Translations under genes and position numbers: made by a program
The notes under the pieces: model-generated
What the model was told of the DNA's origin: nothing
What the model saw: only the letters and a program-made list of their open reading frames with translations
Database searches by the model: none
From: Actomonas sp051209155
GTDB taxonomy: Bacteria > Verrucomicrobiota > Verrucomicrobiia > Opitutales > Opitutaceae
Strand: one strand, 5' to 3'
DNA: 64,000 nucleotides
NCBI GenBank assembly: GCA_051209155.1
Contig: JBPJGB010000002.1
In this document: piece by piece, positions 1 to 9,834 of the stretch
How the letters are laid out: each line of letters begins with the position of its first letter
Position numbering within the stretch: the first letter of the stretch is position 1

Positions 1-304
1 CGAGGAAGTGGAGCGCGAGCCGCGCTTCATTCGCGTGATGCAGTTCGACCTCAAACGCTGGGCTGCGCCCGAGATCGATTTTCTGGTGCGGTCCAGCAAG
101 GGCACCTACGTGCGCACCCTGGCGCATGATCTCGGTCAGAAGCTCGGCTGCGGTGGCCACCTCAAAAACCTGCGCCGCACGGCGTCCGGTGATTTGCGAG
201 TCGAGCAGTCGCTGCCGCTTGAGGCCCTGCTCGAAATGCCCTTGCCGGACCTCGAAAAGCGCTTGTTGCCGGTGCATCAGGTCGCGCCCAGCATCGCACT
301 GTGA
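1..304 (+). CDS. truB: tRNA pseudouridine(55) synthase TruB, C-terminal part
   Basis: TruB isomerises U55 in the T-loop of tRNAs to pseudouridine. Only about the last 100 residues lie in the window; the start is off the left edge and reading begins at base 2. The segment SKGTYVRTLAHDLG matches the conserved late TruB motif near the active-site cleft, followed by GCGGHLKNLRRTASG, also typical of the family. The stop TGA overlaps the GTG start of ribF by four bases (GTGA), so the two are translationally coupled. The truB-ribF pairing is common in bacteria. Confidence 0.93.
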   Translation, partial: EEVEREPRFIRVMQFDLKRWAAPEIDFLVRSSKGTYVRTLAHDLGQKLGCGGHLKNLRRTASGDLRVEQSLPLEALLEMPLPDLEKRLLPVHQVAPSIAL

Positions 305-1269
305 CGCTTCCCGCCCAACTCGACGGCCTGGCTGCGGCGCGCGATTTGCCGCGTAGGCCGCTGCATGTGGCGATCGGGATGTTTGACGGTGTCCATCTGG
401 GGCATCGTGCGGTGGTGGAGGCGGCCGCTGCTTCGGCGCGCCAATCGGGTGGTTTGGCGGTGGCGCTGACCTTTGACCCGCACCCGAGTCGGTTACTGCG
501 ACCGGATGCGGCCGTGCCGTTGTTGCAGCCGGCGGGGATTCGGGGACGCCGCCTGGTGGCGGCCGGACTGGACGCGGTCATCACCCAGCCGTTCACGGCC
601 GAGTTTGCCGCCATCGAGGCCGACGACTTTTTGCCCATGCTCATGGCCGCGTTGCCGACCTTGCGCACGATCTACGTCGGCGAGAATTGGCGTTTTGGCC
701 GCGGGCGGCGGGGCGACATTGACCTGCTCACCACCGAGGCCAAACGGCATGGCTTGCGGATCTTCAGCGCCCCCCGGGTTAACTTTGATGGCGAGCCTAT
801 CAGCAGCACGCGAATCCGAGCCGCCTTGCGTGAAGGACAGCTCGACCTCGTGAATGCGATGCTTGGCTACACCTACGCCACCGATGGTTTGGTGCGGGAA
901 GGGCAACGGCTCGGGCGCACGATTGGGTTTCCGACCTTGAACATCCCCTGGGCGCCGGAGTGTGCGCCGCGGCTGGGGGTTTACGCGGTGCGGATGCGTC
1001 GGGCGGTGCGAACGTCCGGTGATTCCGCATGCTGGCAAGGCGTGGCCAACTACGGCGTGCGTCCGACGGTCGCGGCGGAGGCCGACGCGACGCCGATTCT
1101 GGAGGTGCATGCGTTTGCAACCCCGCCGTTTGGACCGGGAGATCACATCGAAGTCGAGTGGTGTGCCTTCCTGCGCGACGAGCGCAAGTTTGACGGAGTG
1201 GAGGCGCTGCGGCAGCAGATCGAACAGGACGCCGCGGCGGCGCGGCGCTTTTTTGCGCCCGGGACGTAG
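301..1269 (+). CDS. ribF: Bifunctional riboflavin kinase / FAD synthetase
   Basis: Converts riboflavin to FMN and then FAD in the cytoplasm. The 322-residue length is normal for the family. The N-terminal adenylyltransferase domain (about 20-180) has GMFDGVHLGHR, FDPHP and the ISSTRIR segment. The C-terminal flavokinase domain (about 190-320) has GRTIGFPTLN and the GVYAV strand. The GTG start is chosen because it overlaps the truB stop in the classic coupled arrangement. The next gene is a tRNA about 90 bp downstream. Confidence 0.95.
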   Translation: MTLPAQLDGLAAARDLPRRPLHVAIGMFDGVHLGHRAVVEAAAASARQSGGLAVALTFDPHPSRLLRPDAAVPLLQPAGIRGRRLVAAGLDAVITQPFTAEFAAIEADDFLPMLMAALPTLRTIYVGENWRFGRGRRGDIDLLTTEAKRHGLRIFSAPRVNFDGEPISSTRIRAALREGQLDLVNAMLGYTYATDGLVREGQRLGRTIGFPTLNIPWAPECAPRLGVYAVRMRRAVRTSGDSACWQGVANYGVRPTVAAEADATPILEVHAFATPPFGPGDHIEVEWCAFLRDERKFDGVEALRQQIEQDAAAARRFFAPGT

Positions 1270-1358
1270 TGGCCGCTGCCGGCAAATCGACCGGCTGGCG
1301 AAAATTTTTCTTGCGGAGGAGAGGGACGGTTATGCTTACTCCCCGGCTCCCGATTTTC

Positions 1359-1435
1359 GGACCCTTAGCTCAGTTGGTTAGAGCGCTTCCTTGACATGGA
1401 AGAGGTCACAGATTCGAGTTCTGTAGGGTCCACCA
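1359..1435 (+). tRNA. tRNA-Val (anticodon GAC)
   Basis: A 77-nt cloverleaf. The acceptor stem GGACCCT pairs with AGGGTCC, followed by discriminator A and an encoded CCA. The D-arm contains AGCTCAGTTGGTTAGAGC, the anticodon loop reads TTGACAT (GAC, valine), and the T-arm carries TTCGAGT. It lies between ribF and recN. Unlike the tRNA-Phe and tRNA-Glu genes in this window, its 3' end is not duplicated downstream. Confidence 0.97.
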
Positions 1436-1518
1436 TCGGTAGGTAAGCAACGAAAGGAGAGGACGTTGCGAAACCGTCTTGAAGTTGGGCGGCTCCCTGC
1501 GCTCACTGGCCGCGCTCC

Positions 1519-3177
1519 ATGCTGCAGACCCTGACCATTCGCAATCTCGCCCTCCTAGAGGAGGTGTCGCTTGAGTTCGATGAGGGTTTTACCGTGGTCA
1601 CGGGTGAAACCGGCGCGGGCAAAAGCATCCTGCTGGGCGCGCTCAGTTTGTTGGCGGGGGAGCGGGTCGAGAAGACCGTGATTCGCCAGGGCGCGGACGC
1701 TTGCGAAGTGGAGGCGGCGCTGTGGTTTGCCGATCCGTCTCGGATCGACGCGGTGCTCGCCGCGCTGGACCTTCCGGCCTGCGAGGACGGTGTCTTGCTG
1801 CTCAAACGTAGTCTTGCCCGCACGCGCGCGCCCAAAATCAGCGTCAACGGCAGCATGACCACGCTGGGTAACCTGCAACAGCTCGGGGAGGCCTGGATTG
1901 ATTTTCATGGCCCGAGTGAGCCGCGTCGTTTGCTCAAACCCCAGTGTCAGTTGGAGCTGCTTGATCTTTACGCCCAATCCGGGGAGGCATTGGCGGCGTA
2001 TCAGGAAAGTTATGACGCTTGGCGAAAGCTGCGAGGCGATCGTGAACGCCTGGTCAAGCAGGACCGGTTGTCGGCGGATCAAATCGAGTTCATGGGCCAG
2101 CAGCTCAAGCGGCTCGACGCCCTCGATCTTACGAGCGAGGCCGTTGAGGCCTTGGAGCGTGACTTTACCCGGGTGAGTCGGGCGCAGGAGCTGAGTGAAC
2201 TGGCGCAGGCGCTCGAAGCGGGGCTCAGCGGCGAGGAGGGCATCGCGCCACAGCTGGCGCCGTTGCTGCGCGCGGCCCGGGAGTTGGCCGAGCTGGATGA
2301 GGCGGCGGGAACGCTGGCCGATCGGCTGCAGGCCTCGGCGATCGAGTTGGCCGACCTGGCGGGAGAATACGCCAATCTGGGCGGGCAGTTTTCTTTTGAG
2401 CCCGATGAAGTGGAGTCCCTGCACACGCGCATGAACGCGTGGTTGGAGGCGAAGCGGAAGCACGGTGGCGAGCTCGCTGCGGTCACCGCGGCCCGGGAAG
2501 ACTTGCGGCAGCGCTTGGATAGCCAGGGCGACATCGCAGGTGCCCTGGCCAAGCTCGACCAGCGGATCGCGACCGCGAAGAAGGCGGCGCAGAGCCAGGC
2601 GGCGGCGTTGCGGGAGCAGCGGACCAAGGCGGCGGTCAAGCTGTCCAAGGTCGCGGCCAAGTCGATCGCCCGGTTGGGCTTCAAGAAGTCGGAGTTCCGG
2701 ATCGAAGTCAGTGCGACGGCGGAGCTGGGCCCCAGCGGTGATTCGGCGGTGGAGTTTCTGTTTTCCCCCAACGTGGGCGAGGAGGCGTTGCCCCTGAACC
2801 GCATCGCGTCGAGCGGCGAACTGGCGCGGGTGATGTTGGCCTTGAAGACGGTGCTGGCCGACCTCGACGCCGTGCCCGTGCTGGTCTTTGACGAAGTGGA
2901 TGCCAACGTGGGCGGTGAGATCGGCCGCGTGGTGGGGGAACAAATGGCAGGGATCGGCGCCAATCATCAGGTGTTGTGCGTGACGCACCTGCCGCAGGTG
3001 GCCGCGCAGGGGCGGGCGCACTTGGTGGTGGAGAAGGATCAGTCGAAGGACCGGGTTTCCGTTTCGATCACGCCCATCGACGGCGACCGGACGGCGCGCA
3101 TCGACGAGCTGGCGCGGATGTTGGGTGATCGCAAGGCGGCCAGCGCCCGCGCGCATGCCGAAGAGTTGTTGGGGTAG
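1519..3177 (+). CDS. recN: DNA repair protein RecN (SMC-like ATPase)
   Basis: RecN is a cytoplasmic SMC-family ATPase acting early in double-strand-break repair. The 552-residue length fits. The Walker A motif GETGAGKSILLGAL is near residues 30-43. A glutamate/arginine-rich coiled coil spans roughly 160-380. The C-terminal ATPase half has the signature SSGELARVMLALK, the Walker B segment VLVFDEVDANVGGEIG and VTHLPQVAA. The ATG at 1519 opens with MLQTLTIRNLALLEEV, the standard RecN N-terminus. Confidence 0.96.
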   Translation: MLQTLTIRNLALLEEVSLEFDEGFTVVTGETGAGKSILLGALSLLAGERVEKTVIRQGADACEVEAALWFADPSRIDAVLAALDLPACEDGVLLLKRSLARTRAPKISVNGSMTTLGNLQQLGEAWIDFHGPSEPRRLLKPQCQLELLDLYAQSGEALAAYQESYDAWRKLRGDRERLVKQDRLSADQIEFMGQQLKRLDALDLTSEAVEALERDFTRVSRAQELSELAQALEAGLSGEEGIAPQLAPLLRAARELAELDEAAGTLADRLQASAIELADLAGEYANLGGQFSFEPDEVESLHTRMNAWLEAKRKHGGELAAVTAAREDLRQRLDSQGDIAGALAKLDQRIATAKKAAQSQAAALREQRTKAAVKLSKVAAKSIARLGFKKSEFRIEVSATAELGPSGDSAVEFLFSPNVGEEALPLNRIASSGELARVMLALKTVLADLDAVPVLVFDEVDANVGGEIGRVVGEQMAGIGANHQVLCVTHLPQVAAQGRAHLVVEKDQSKDRVSVSITPIDGDRTARIDELARMLGDRKAASARAHAEELLG

Positions 3178-3225
3178 GACGGGTCTGGGATTGCCCGCGC
3201 TTTGGTGAGCTTTGATGCTTGGGGC

Positions 3226-4149
3226 ATGATTCGTCTACCCCGTCGTCTTGGTTTTTCGCTCTTGTTTGCGCTTTGTTTGGGGGCGATCACGTCGCTGGCA
3301 GATCCCTTGAAGGTGCTCTATTTCACCAAATCGGCGGGATGGGAGCACGACGTGGTCAAGTGGGCCGAACCTGGTTCGCCGAGTTATTCGGAACGCGTGT
3401 TGTTGGCGTTGGGGGCGGGGCACGATATCGCTTTCACCTTCAGCAAGGATGGCAGCTTGTTTTCGCCGGAGTATTTGGACCAGTTCGACGTGGTGTTCTT
3501 CTATACCAGCGGGAACTTGGAAATGAGTGGAACTGACAAGGCGCCTCCCATGAGTGCCGCCGGGAAAGTGGCGCTGTTGGATTGGGTGGCGCAGGGCGGT
3601 GGGTTCATGGCCGTGCACGCCGGCGCGGACTGCTTCCACACCTACGAACGTTACGATGGCAACCCGCCGCAGGAACTGCGCGGGCATCGCTACGAAACGA
3701 ATGGCGAGGCGTCCGATCCCTACGTGAAGATGTTGGGCGGTGAGTTCATCAACCACGGACCGCAGCAAGTCGCGACGGCGCGAGTGGTGAGCAACGCCTT
3801 TCCCGGCATGGAAAAGCTGGGGGCGGAGATTTCGGTGCTGGAAGAGTGGTATTCATTGAAGGAATACGCGCCGCGCAATCACGTGCTGCTGGTGTTGGAG
3901 ACCGCTGGTATGGAAGGCTCGGATTATGATCGTCCCGACTACCCGATTGCGTGGGCCAAGGCCTATGGCAAAGGGCGCGTTTACTACAACGCCATGGGGC
4001 ATCGTGAGGATGTGTGGGATGCCGACTACTATCAGGCGATGTTGGTCGGTGCGCTTGACTGGGTGGGCGGACGTCGTGAGGCGGAGATTGAGCCGAATCT
4101 GCTGGAGGCGGCGCCCGGCGCGATGGAGCTCCCGCCGCGGCGGAAGTAA
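3226..4149 (+). CDS. Exported ThuA-like domain protein
   Basis: A ThuA (trehalose-utilisation) fold protein. These glutamine-amidotransferase-like proteins are abundant in Verrucomicrobiota and Planctomycetota and are linked to carbohydrate metabolism, but the reaction is not established. The ATG at 3226 gives a clear Sec signal peptide (RLPRRLGFSLLFALCLGAIT then SLADP). An in-frame upstream start at 3202 would place eight residues before it. The mature part begins KVLYFTKSAGWEHD and includes GGFMAVHAGADCFH and YYNAMGHREDVW, as in ThuA proteins. The specific substrate cannot be told from the sequence. Confidence 0.85.
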   Translation: MIRLPRRLGFSLLFALCLGAITSLADPLKVLYFTKSAGWEHDVVKWAEPGSPSYSERVLLALGAGHDIAFTFSKDGSLFSPEYLDQFDVVFFYTSGNLEMSGTDKAPPMSAAGKVALLDWVAQGGGFMAVHAGADCFHTYERYDGNPPQELRGHRYETNGEASDPYVKMLGGEFINHGPQQVATARVVSNAFPGMEKLGAEISVLEEWYSLKEYAPRNHVLLVLETAGMEGSDYDRPDYPIAWAKAYGKGRVYYNAMGHREDVWDADYYQAMLVGALDWVGGRREAEIEPNLLEAAPGAMELPPRRK

Positions 4150-4192
4150 GGCGTGGAGTGGAGGCGGGCCCCGGCGGCCCCGCCGATGTGCG

Positions 4193-4717
4193 TCAGCCGA
4201 GAGGAATCCAGTAGCGCTGCACGAGGCCGGGGTGGACGCGGCCGGGCACTTCGTTTGCGAAGACGCCGCCGTTTTTCAGGATGGCGCCGGCTGAGCCCAC
4301 GTTGTCGCGGCTGCAGGTGATGAGGGCGCGGGTGATGCCGCGAGCGCGGGCTTGCAACAAGGTGGCGGCGAGGATGGCGGTGGCGTGGCCGCGACGTCGC
4401 GCGGACGGTCGCACGCCGTAGCCGATGTGGCCGCCCTCAATGAGCAATTTTTCGTTCAATTCGTGCCGGAGGTTGGAAACGGCCACGACCTCTGTGTCGT
4501 TTTCGACCAGCCAATAGGTCGTGTGAGGCACGTAGCCCTCGGGAAGGGCATCGCCACGTGAACAGGCTTCTAGGTTCGCAAGGAAGGCGGAGAAGTCATC
4601 TGTGGGAAACGCCAGGACGAACGGCACGAGGTCCTCCCCGCGCTCGCGAAATTCCGCGACGAGGCTCAGGTAGGAGTCGCGCCAGCGGGCAGACGGGGCT
4701 TCAAGGGTCGTGCTCAT
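4193..4717 (-). CDS. GNAT-family N-acetyltransferase
   Basis: A 174-residue acetyl-CoA-dependent acyltransferase of the GNAT fold, probably acting on a small molecule. The acetyl-CoA-binding region is visible as GYGVRPSARRRGHATAILAATLLQARARG (about 97-125), with the R-R-x-G-H/Y-A pyrophosphate loop. The N-terminal part ENDTEVVAVSNLRHELN is the usual beta strand before it. It is convergent with the ThuA-domain gene and lies 36 bp downstream of mnmA on the same strand. The substrate is unknown. Confidence 0.85.
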   Translation of the reverse strand: MSTTLEAPSARWRDSYLSLVAEFRERGEDLVPFVLAFPTDDFSAFLANLEACSRGDALPEGYVPHTTYWLVENDTEVVAVSNLRHELNEKLLIEGGHIGYGVRPSARRRGHATAILAATLLQARARGITRALITCSRDNVGSAGAILKNGGVFANEVPGRVHPGLVQRYWIPLG

Positions 4718-4753
4718 GGAAGCCTAAACGGTCGGGCCGGCCGGCGGGGCAAG

Positions 4754-5842
4754 TCAGAGGTAGATGCCGCCGCCGAGCAGGCGCGGACCGTCGTAAAGCG
4801 CGAGGATCTGGCCGGCGGCGAGTCCGCGTTGGGGTTCGGCGAAGCGGATCGTGGCACTGGTCGGCTCATTGGGATCGGGCGTGAAACTAAGCGGCACGCG
4901 CGGATCGCGGTAGCGCACCTTGCCCTCCAGGTCGCAAGCGGTGGTCGGCGGGTGGGGCGTGTTCCAGCGCAGGCTATGCACCTTGACCTCGCCGGTGTGC
5001 AAACCCGGGGCGGCGGGGCCGTCGAAGGCCACGAGCAAGGCGCGGTCGGAGGCACGTTTGCCGACGACGACGTAGGCTTTGCCGTCGGTGTTGGAGGGGA
5101 TGCCGATGCCGCGGCGCTGGCCGAGGGTGTAAAAGTGCAGGCCGCGGTGCTCGCCGAGCACGGTTTCGTCGGTGGCGCGCACGATGGGACCGGGCGCGTC
5201 AGGCACGTATTCGCGGAGGAAGTCCGCCATCTTGATCTGACCGATGAAGCAGATGCCCTGGCTGTCCTTCTTGGCCGCGTTGGGCAGTCCGGCGTCGGCC
5301 GCCAGGCGACGCAGGTCGGGCTTGAGCAAATGGCCAATCGGGAAACGGGCGCCGGCGAGTTGCGCCTGATTGAGCAGGGCGAGGAAGTAGGTTTGGTCCT
5401 TGTTGGGGTCGGCGCCCTCGATGAGTTCGAAGGTGCCGTCGTCGCGTTCGCGGCGCTGCGCGTAGTGACCGGTGGCGACGGCATCGAAACCGTGGTCGCG
5501 TGCCCACTGGGCGAATACGCCGAATTTGATGTCTCGGTTGCACATCACATCCGGGTTGGGCGTTTGGCCGCGTTGGTAGCCGTCGAGCAGGTAGGCGACA
5601 ACGCGATCGCGGTATTCCTCCATGAGGTTGACCACCCGAAAAGGGATGCCGAGGTGCTCGGCGACGGCGCGAGCGTCGACGATGTCCTGCTGCCACGGGC
5701 AGTCGCCGATGATTTCGTCCTCGTTGATCCAGTTCTTCATGTAGGCCGCCTCAACGTCGTGCCCGGCCTGCTTCAGCAGCAGCGCGGCGACAGCGCTGTC
5801 GACGCCGCCGGAGAGAGCTACGAGGGTGCGGGAGGAAGGCAT
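4754..5842 (-). CDS. mnmA: tRNA-specific 2-thiouridylase MnmA
   Basis: Transfers sulfur to U34 of tRNA Lys, Glu and Gln. The protein has 362 residues. The ATP pyrophosphatase PP-loop ALSGGVDSAVAALL lies at about 8-21. The two catalytic cysteines are present: NPDVMCNRDIKF (about residue 101) and KDSQGICFIGQIKM (about 197). The central YFLALLNQAQL and C-terminal RYRDPRVP regions also fit. The start MPSSRTLVALSGG is just upstream of the PP-loop. It is divergent from the GH13 gene, so 5843-6004 must contain promoters in both directions. Confidence 0.95.
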   Translation of the reverse strand: MPSSRTLVALSGGVDSAVAALLLKQAGHDVEAAYMKNWINEDEIIGDCPWQQDIVDARAVAEHLGIPFRVVNLMEEYRDRVVAYLLDGYQRGQTPNPDVMCNRDIKFGVFAQWARDHGFDAVATGHYAQRRERDDGTFELIEGADPNKDQTYFLALLNQAQLAGARFPIGHLLKPDLRRLAADAGLPNAAKKDSQGICFIGQIKMADFLREYVPDAPGPIVRATDETVLGEHRGLHFYTLGQRRGIGIPSNTDGKAYVVVGKRASDRALLVAFDGPAAPGLHTGEVKVHSLRWNTPHPPTTACDLEGKVRYRDPRVPLSFTPDPNEPTSATIRFAEPQRGLAAGQILALYDGPRLLGGGIYL

Positions 5843-6004
5843 TTCGGAATTACAGACTATGATTTACGGTCTGGGAATGGGGCAGCGGAGGAAATCGTAA
5901 ATCGTAAATCATCCGGCTTCATTTCGTCCTGGTTGCGAGCTTGCGTCGATTTGCGCCTTGAGCGCTTCGTGGCTCGGTCGATGCTGTCGAGTCCCAACCG
6001 CTCC

Positions 6005-8464
6005 ATGTCTTCCCGCGCCAACCGCATCGTTCAAGCCTGGCTCACGTCGCCCACCTCGGGGGTGTTGGAGCTGGCCCGTGACTGGCGGGCGCGTCATGCG
6101 CCGCCGGTGAAGTTTTCCGGTGGCCTGCGGGTCGCCGGTCTGAAGCGCGTGCGCGACCATTCGTTTGGCAACGAAAGCGGGTATTTCGTCAGTCGGACCG
6201 GTCGTATCTACTTTTTCCTGCCGGTGGATGCGCATCCCAAGCCGTTTGCGCGGCGGTCGGCGGTTTATCTGGCGGGTGACTTCAACGGTTGGGGCGAGGC
6301 CATCGGCCGTGAGGAATGGGAGTTGCGTGAAGCTACGCTCGACCGGCAGCCGGTGCTGTTGTGGTGCGGCGACGCGGAGCCGTTTTTGTCGGGACCGCCG
6401 CAACGGTTCAAATTTGTCGATGGCGAAGGACATTGGTATGAGGTGCCGGCCCATGCGCCGAACACGGTTTTTGACGAAGGAGGCAACCGCAACCGTCTGC
6501 TCGACCCGGAGCGCACGGGGCAGCACCTGTTCTCCTTTGAGTTGCGGGAGCCGATTGACCTGACCCAATCGTGGCGGGCGCATTGGTCGGGTAGTGATGC
6601 CGACCATTCGGTGCCGCTGCGTCCCGGAGAATTTTTCTTCCGACTTGAGTCCAAGCTGCCGCAGGGCGCACGCATCGAGGACGGCGACACCGTGTTTCGC
6701 CTGTTCGCCCCTCGGGCAAAAGAAGTGAAGCTGGCGCTGCGCAATCCGGAGGCTTTGGCGGAGGAGCCTGAGCTGCTGGCCATGGAACGATCGGGGGCTG
6801 ATCCGCTGACCTGGGAGGTCACCGTGGAAGGCAATTTGCACGGTTGGTTTTATCACTATCACGTTGATGGTCCGCGCGATGATTTTGGGCTGTTTGATCC
6901 CCTGCAGCCAGTGCTCGACCCCTACGCCTTGGCCGCGGTGGGACGGGAAGGTCCGGGGGTGGTGATCGATCGGAGTCAGGTGCAGCTCGATCCGGCTCGC
7001 GATGCGTTTCGCACGCCGGCCTGGCAGGACCTGATTATGTGTGAAGCGCATGTGCGTGATTTGATCGCGCATGCGCCGATCGACCTCGACGAAGAGGAAC
7101 GGCGGGGCTTCGCCGGCCTGGCGAAGTGGGTGCGCAGTCCGGCGTTCTACCTGCACCGGCTGGGCGTGAATTGCGTCGAGCTGCAACCGATTCAGGAGTT
7201 CGATAACGAGACCCGGGCGGACTACCACTGGGGCTACATGACCAACAACTACTTCGCGCCGGAGAGCAGCTACGCGCTCGAGCCGGCGAAGGCGTCGGGC
7301 ATCGGCGAGTTGCAGGACGTGGTGCGCGCGTTTCACGAGCGAGGCATCGCGGTCGTGCTGGACGTGGTCTACAATCACGTCGGGGTGCCGGGGCACCTCA
7401 TGTTCGTCGACAAGCTTTATTACTTCGAGTTGGGCGGCGACGGTTCGCTTTCGAATTGGAGCGGTTGCGGCAACGACTTCCGGGCCGATGCGGCGATGGC
7501 CATGCGGTTGATCATAGAAAGCTGCACGCACCTGATCGAAACCTACGGCGTGGACGGGTTCCGCTTTGATCTCGCCGAGTTGCTTGGGGTGGAAGTGCTC
7601 AAGCAGATCGAGGTCGCCCTCAAGCGAGTGAAGCCTGACGTCGTGTTGATCGCCGAGCCGTGGAGTTTCCGGGGGCACATTGCCGGGGCCCTGAGCGAGA
7701 CCGGCTGGGCCTCTTGGAACGATGGATACCGCCGGTTCCTCAAGGAATATGTGCGCGGCGGCAGTTCGCGGGAGACCTTCGAATATTACCTTAAGGGGTC
7801 GCCCTGGCACTTTGCCCACTGGCCCGCGCAGACCGTCAACTACGTCGAATCACACGATGACCGCACCTGGATTGACGAGATCACCGAAAACGAGGACGGC
7901 AACGGTCACCTCGCGACGGCCAACGACCGCCGTCGCACCCACCTGATGGCGGCGGTGCTCTTCAGCTCGATCGGCATCCCGATGATCTCGGCCGGTCAGG
8001 ATTTCCTGCGGTCGAAGCACGGCGTCAACAACACCTACCTCCGCGGCGACCTGAACGCATTGGACTACCGGCGTATGGAGCGGTTTTCGGGGTCCCACGC
8101 GTATTTTGCGGAGTGGATCGCCTTCCGTCGTTCGGAAACCGGACGCCTGCTGCGGCACTATTCGCGGGCCTCGGAGGGATTTTTCCACTTTTGGTTCGCG
8201 CCGGACACCGCGGCGGCGGCGGTGCTCTACAACGCCGATCTCTCGGCGGGGACCGATCAATTGCTTTTCCTGATCAATCCGACCCTGCATGACGTCGAAA
8301 TCGAGGTCGACGACTCCGTCGCGGGCTGGATCTGGCGGCGTTTGGCCGATCACGAGCATTTTGAACGGGCCGATTTGCCCCGCTGGCAAAGTGAACTCGG
8401 GGCCCGCCTCTGGGTGCCGGCGCTCGGCTGCGGGCTTTGGCAAAAGGTGGGGAAGGGGACCTGA
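6005..8464 (+). CDS. GH13 alpha-glucan-active enzyme (branching/pullulanase-like)
   Basis: A large alpha-amylase-superfamily protein of about 819 residues. The N-terminus carries a starch-binding-like beta-sandwich region (AVYLAGDFNGWGEA) and a second early-set domain (TVFRLFAPRAKEVKLAL). The GH13 barrel follows, with conserved regions VVYNHVG, GVDGFRFDLAELLG (nucleophile Asp), LIAEPW (acid Glu) and VESHDDRT. No signal peptide is seen, so it probably handles cytoplasmic glycogen or maltodextrin, as a debranching or branching enzyme. The open frame runs much further upstream across mnmA, but only MSSRAN (6005) or the in-frame ATG at 5981 lies outside that gene. Exact specificity is undetermined. 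Confidence 0.85.
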   Translation: MSSRANRIVQAWLTSPTSGVLELARDWRARHAPPVKFSGGLRVAGLKRVRDHSFGNESGYFVSRTGRIYFFLPVDAHPKPFARRSAVYLAGDFNGWGEAIGREEWELREATLDRQPVLLWCGDAEPFLSGPPQRFKFVDGEGHWYEVPAHAPNTVFDEGGNRNRLLDPERTGQHLFSFELREPIDLTQSWRAHWSGSDADHSVPLRPGEFFFRLESKLPQGARIEDGDTVFRLFAPRAKEVKLALRNPEALAEEPELLAMERSGADPLTWEVTVEGNLHGWFYHYHVDGPRDDFGLFDPLQPVLDPYALAAVGREGPGVVIDRSQVQLDPARDAFRTPAWQDLIMCEAHVRDLIAHAPIDLDEEERRGFAGLAKWVRSPAFYLHRLGVNCVELQPIQEFDNETRADYHWGYMTNNYFAPESSYALEPAKASGIGELQDVVRAFHERGIAVVLDVVYNHVGVPGHLMFVDKLYYFELGGDGSLSNWSGCGNDFRADAAMAMRLIIESCTHLIETYGVDGFRFDLAELLGVEVLKQIEVALKRVKPDVVLIAEPWSFRGHIAGALSETGWASWNDGYRRFLKEYVRGGSSRETFEYYLKGSPWHFAHWPAQTVNYVESHDDRTWIDEITENEDGNGHLATANDRRRTHLMAAVLFSSIGIPMISAGQDFLRSKHGVNNTYLRGDLNALDYRRMERFSGSHAYFAEWIAFRRSETGRLLRHYSRASEGFFHFWFAPDTAAAAVLYNADLSAGTDQLLFLINPTLHDVEIEVDDSVAGWIWRRLADHEHFERADLPRWQSELGARLWVPALGCGLWQKVGKGT

Positions 8465-8672
8465 ATCGGCCATGAGCCTGTTTCATCTTCCTGCGACTGA
8501 TACGGTTAGCTCCGCCGTCGGGCGGTGGCCAAGATACGAACAGGTCACAACAAGCAATGCCCGGGAAAACCCCTTGCCATGCGCAAGGCGCCCGATTTCG
8601 CTCTCACTTCCCCGCGCCCGTAGGGTGCGGTTCACCTGAAACAGCATATAACTATCTACACTGGAGAAACCC

Positions 8673-9722
<1,050 letters not shown>

Positions 9723-9741
9723 GCTCCTTCAACCCTGTTCC

Positions 9742-9815
9742 GGCCCACGGAACACACAGAATACACGGACCAACCGCAGCCGACGCTTCCGTGTCTTCCG
9801 TGTGTTCCGTGGGCC
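9742..9815 (+). promoter_or_regulatory. Long inverted repeat between gap and pgk
   Basis: The arms 9742-9768 and 9789-9815 are 27 nt each and complementary except for two positions. They are separated by a 20-nt loop. The arms are built from GGAA/ACAC blocks. A T-rich stretch (catttttaac) follows just before the pgk start at 9835. It may act as a processing or attenuation hairpin that sets gap mRNA above pgk mRNA. A dispersed palindromic repeat is the alternative. Confidence 0.7.
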
Positions 9816-9834
9816 ACTTTCATTTTTAACCGTC

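Noticed and set aside
1555..3156. Long antisense ORF across recN (and similar ones across gap, pgk, M16 and glycosidase genes)
   Set aside because: The sense strands encode clear families. The antisense translations are Arg/His/Ala-rich with no known domain.
4829..6004. N-terminal extension of the GH13 enzyme to more than 1200 residues
   Set aside because: The extension runs antisense through mnmA, whose coding is unmistakable. The GH13 start must lie after 5842.
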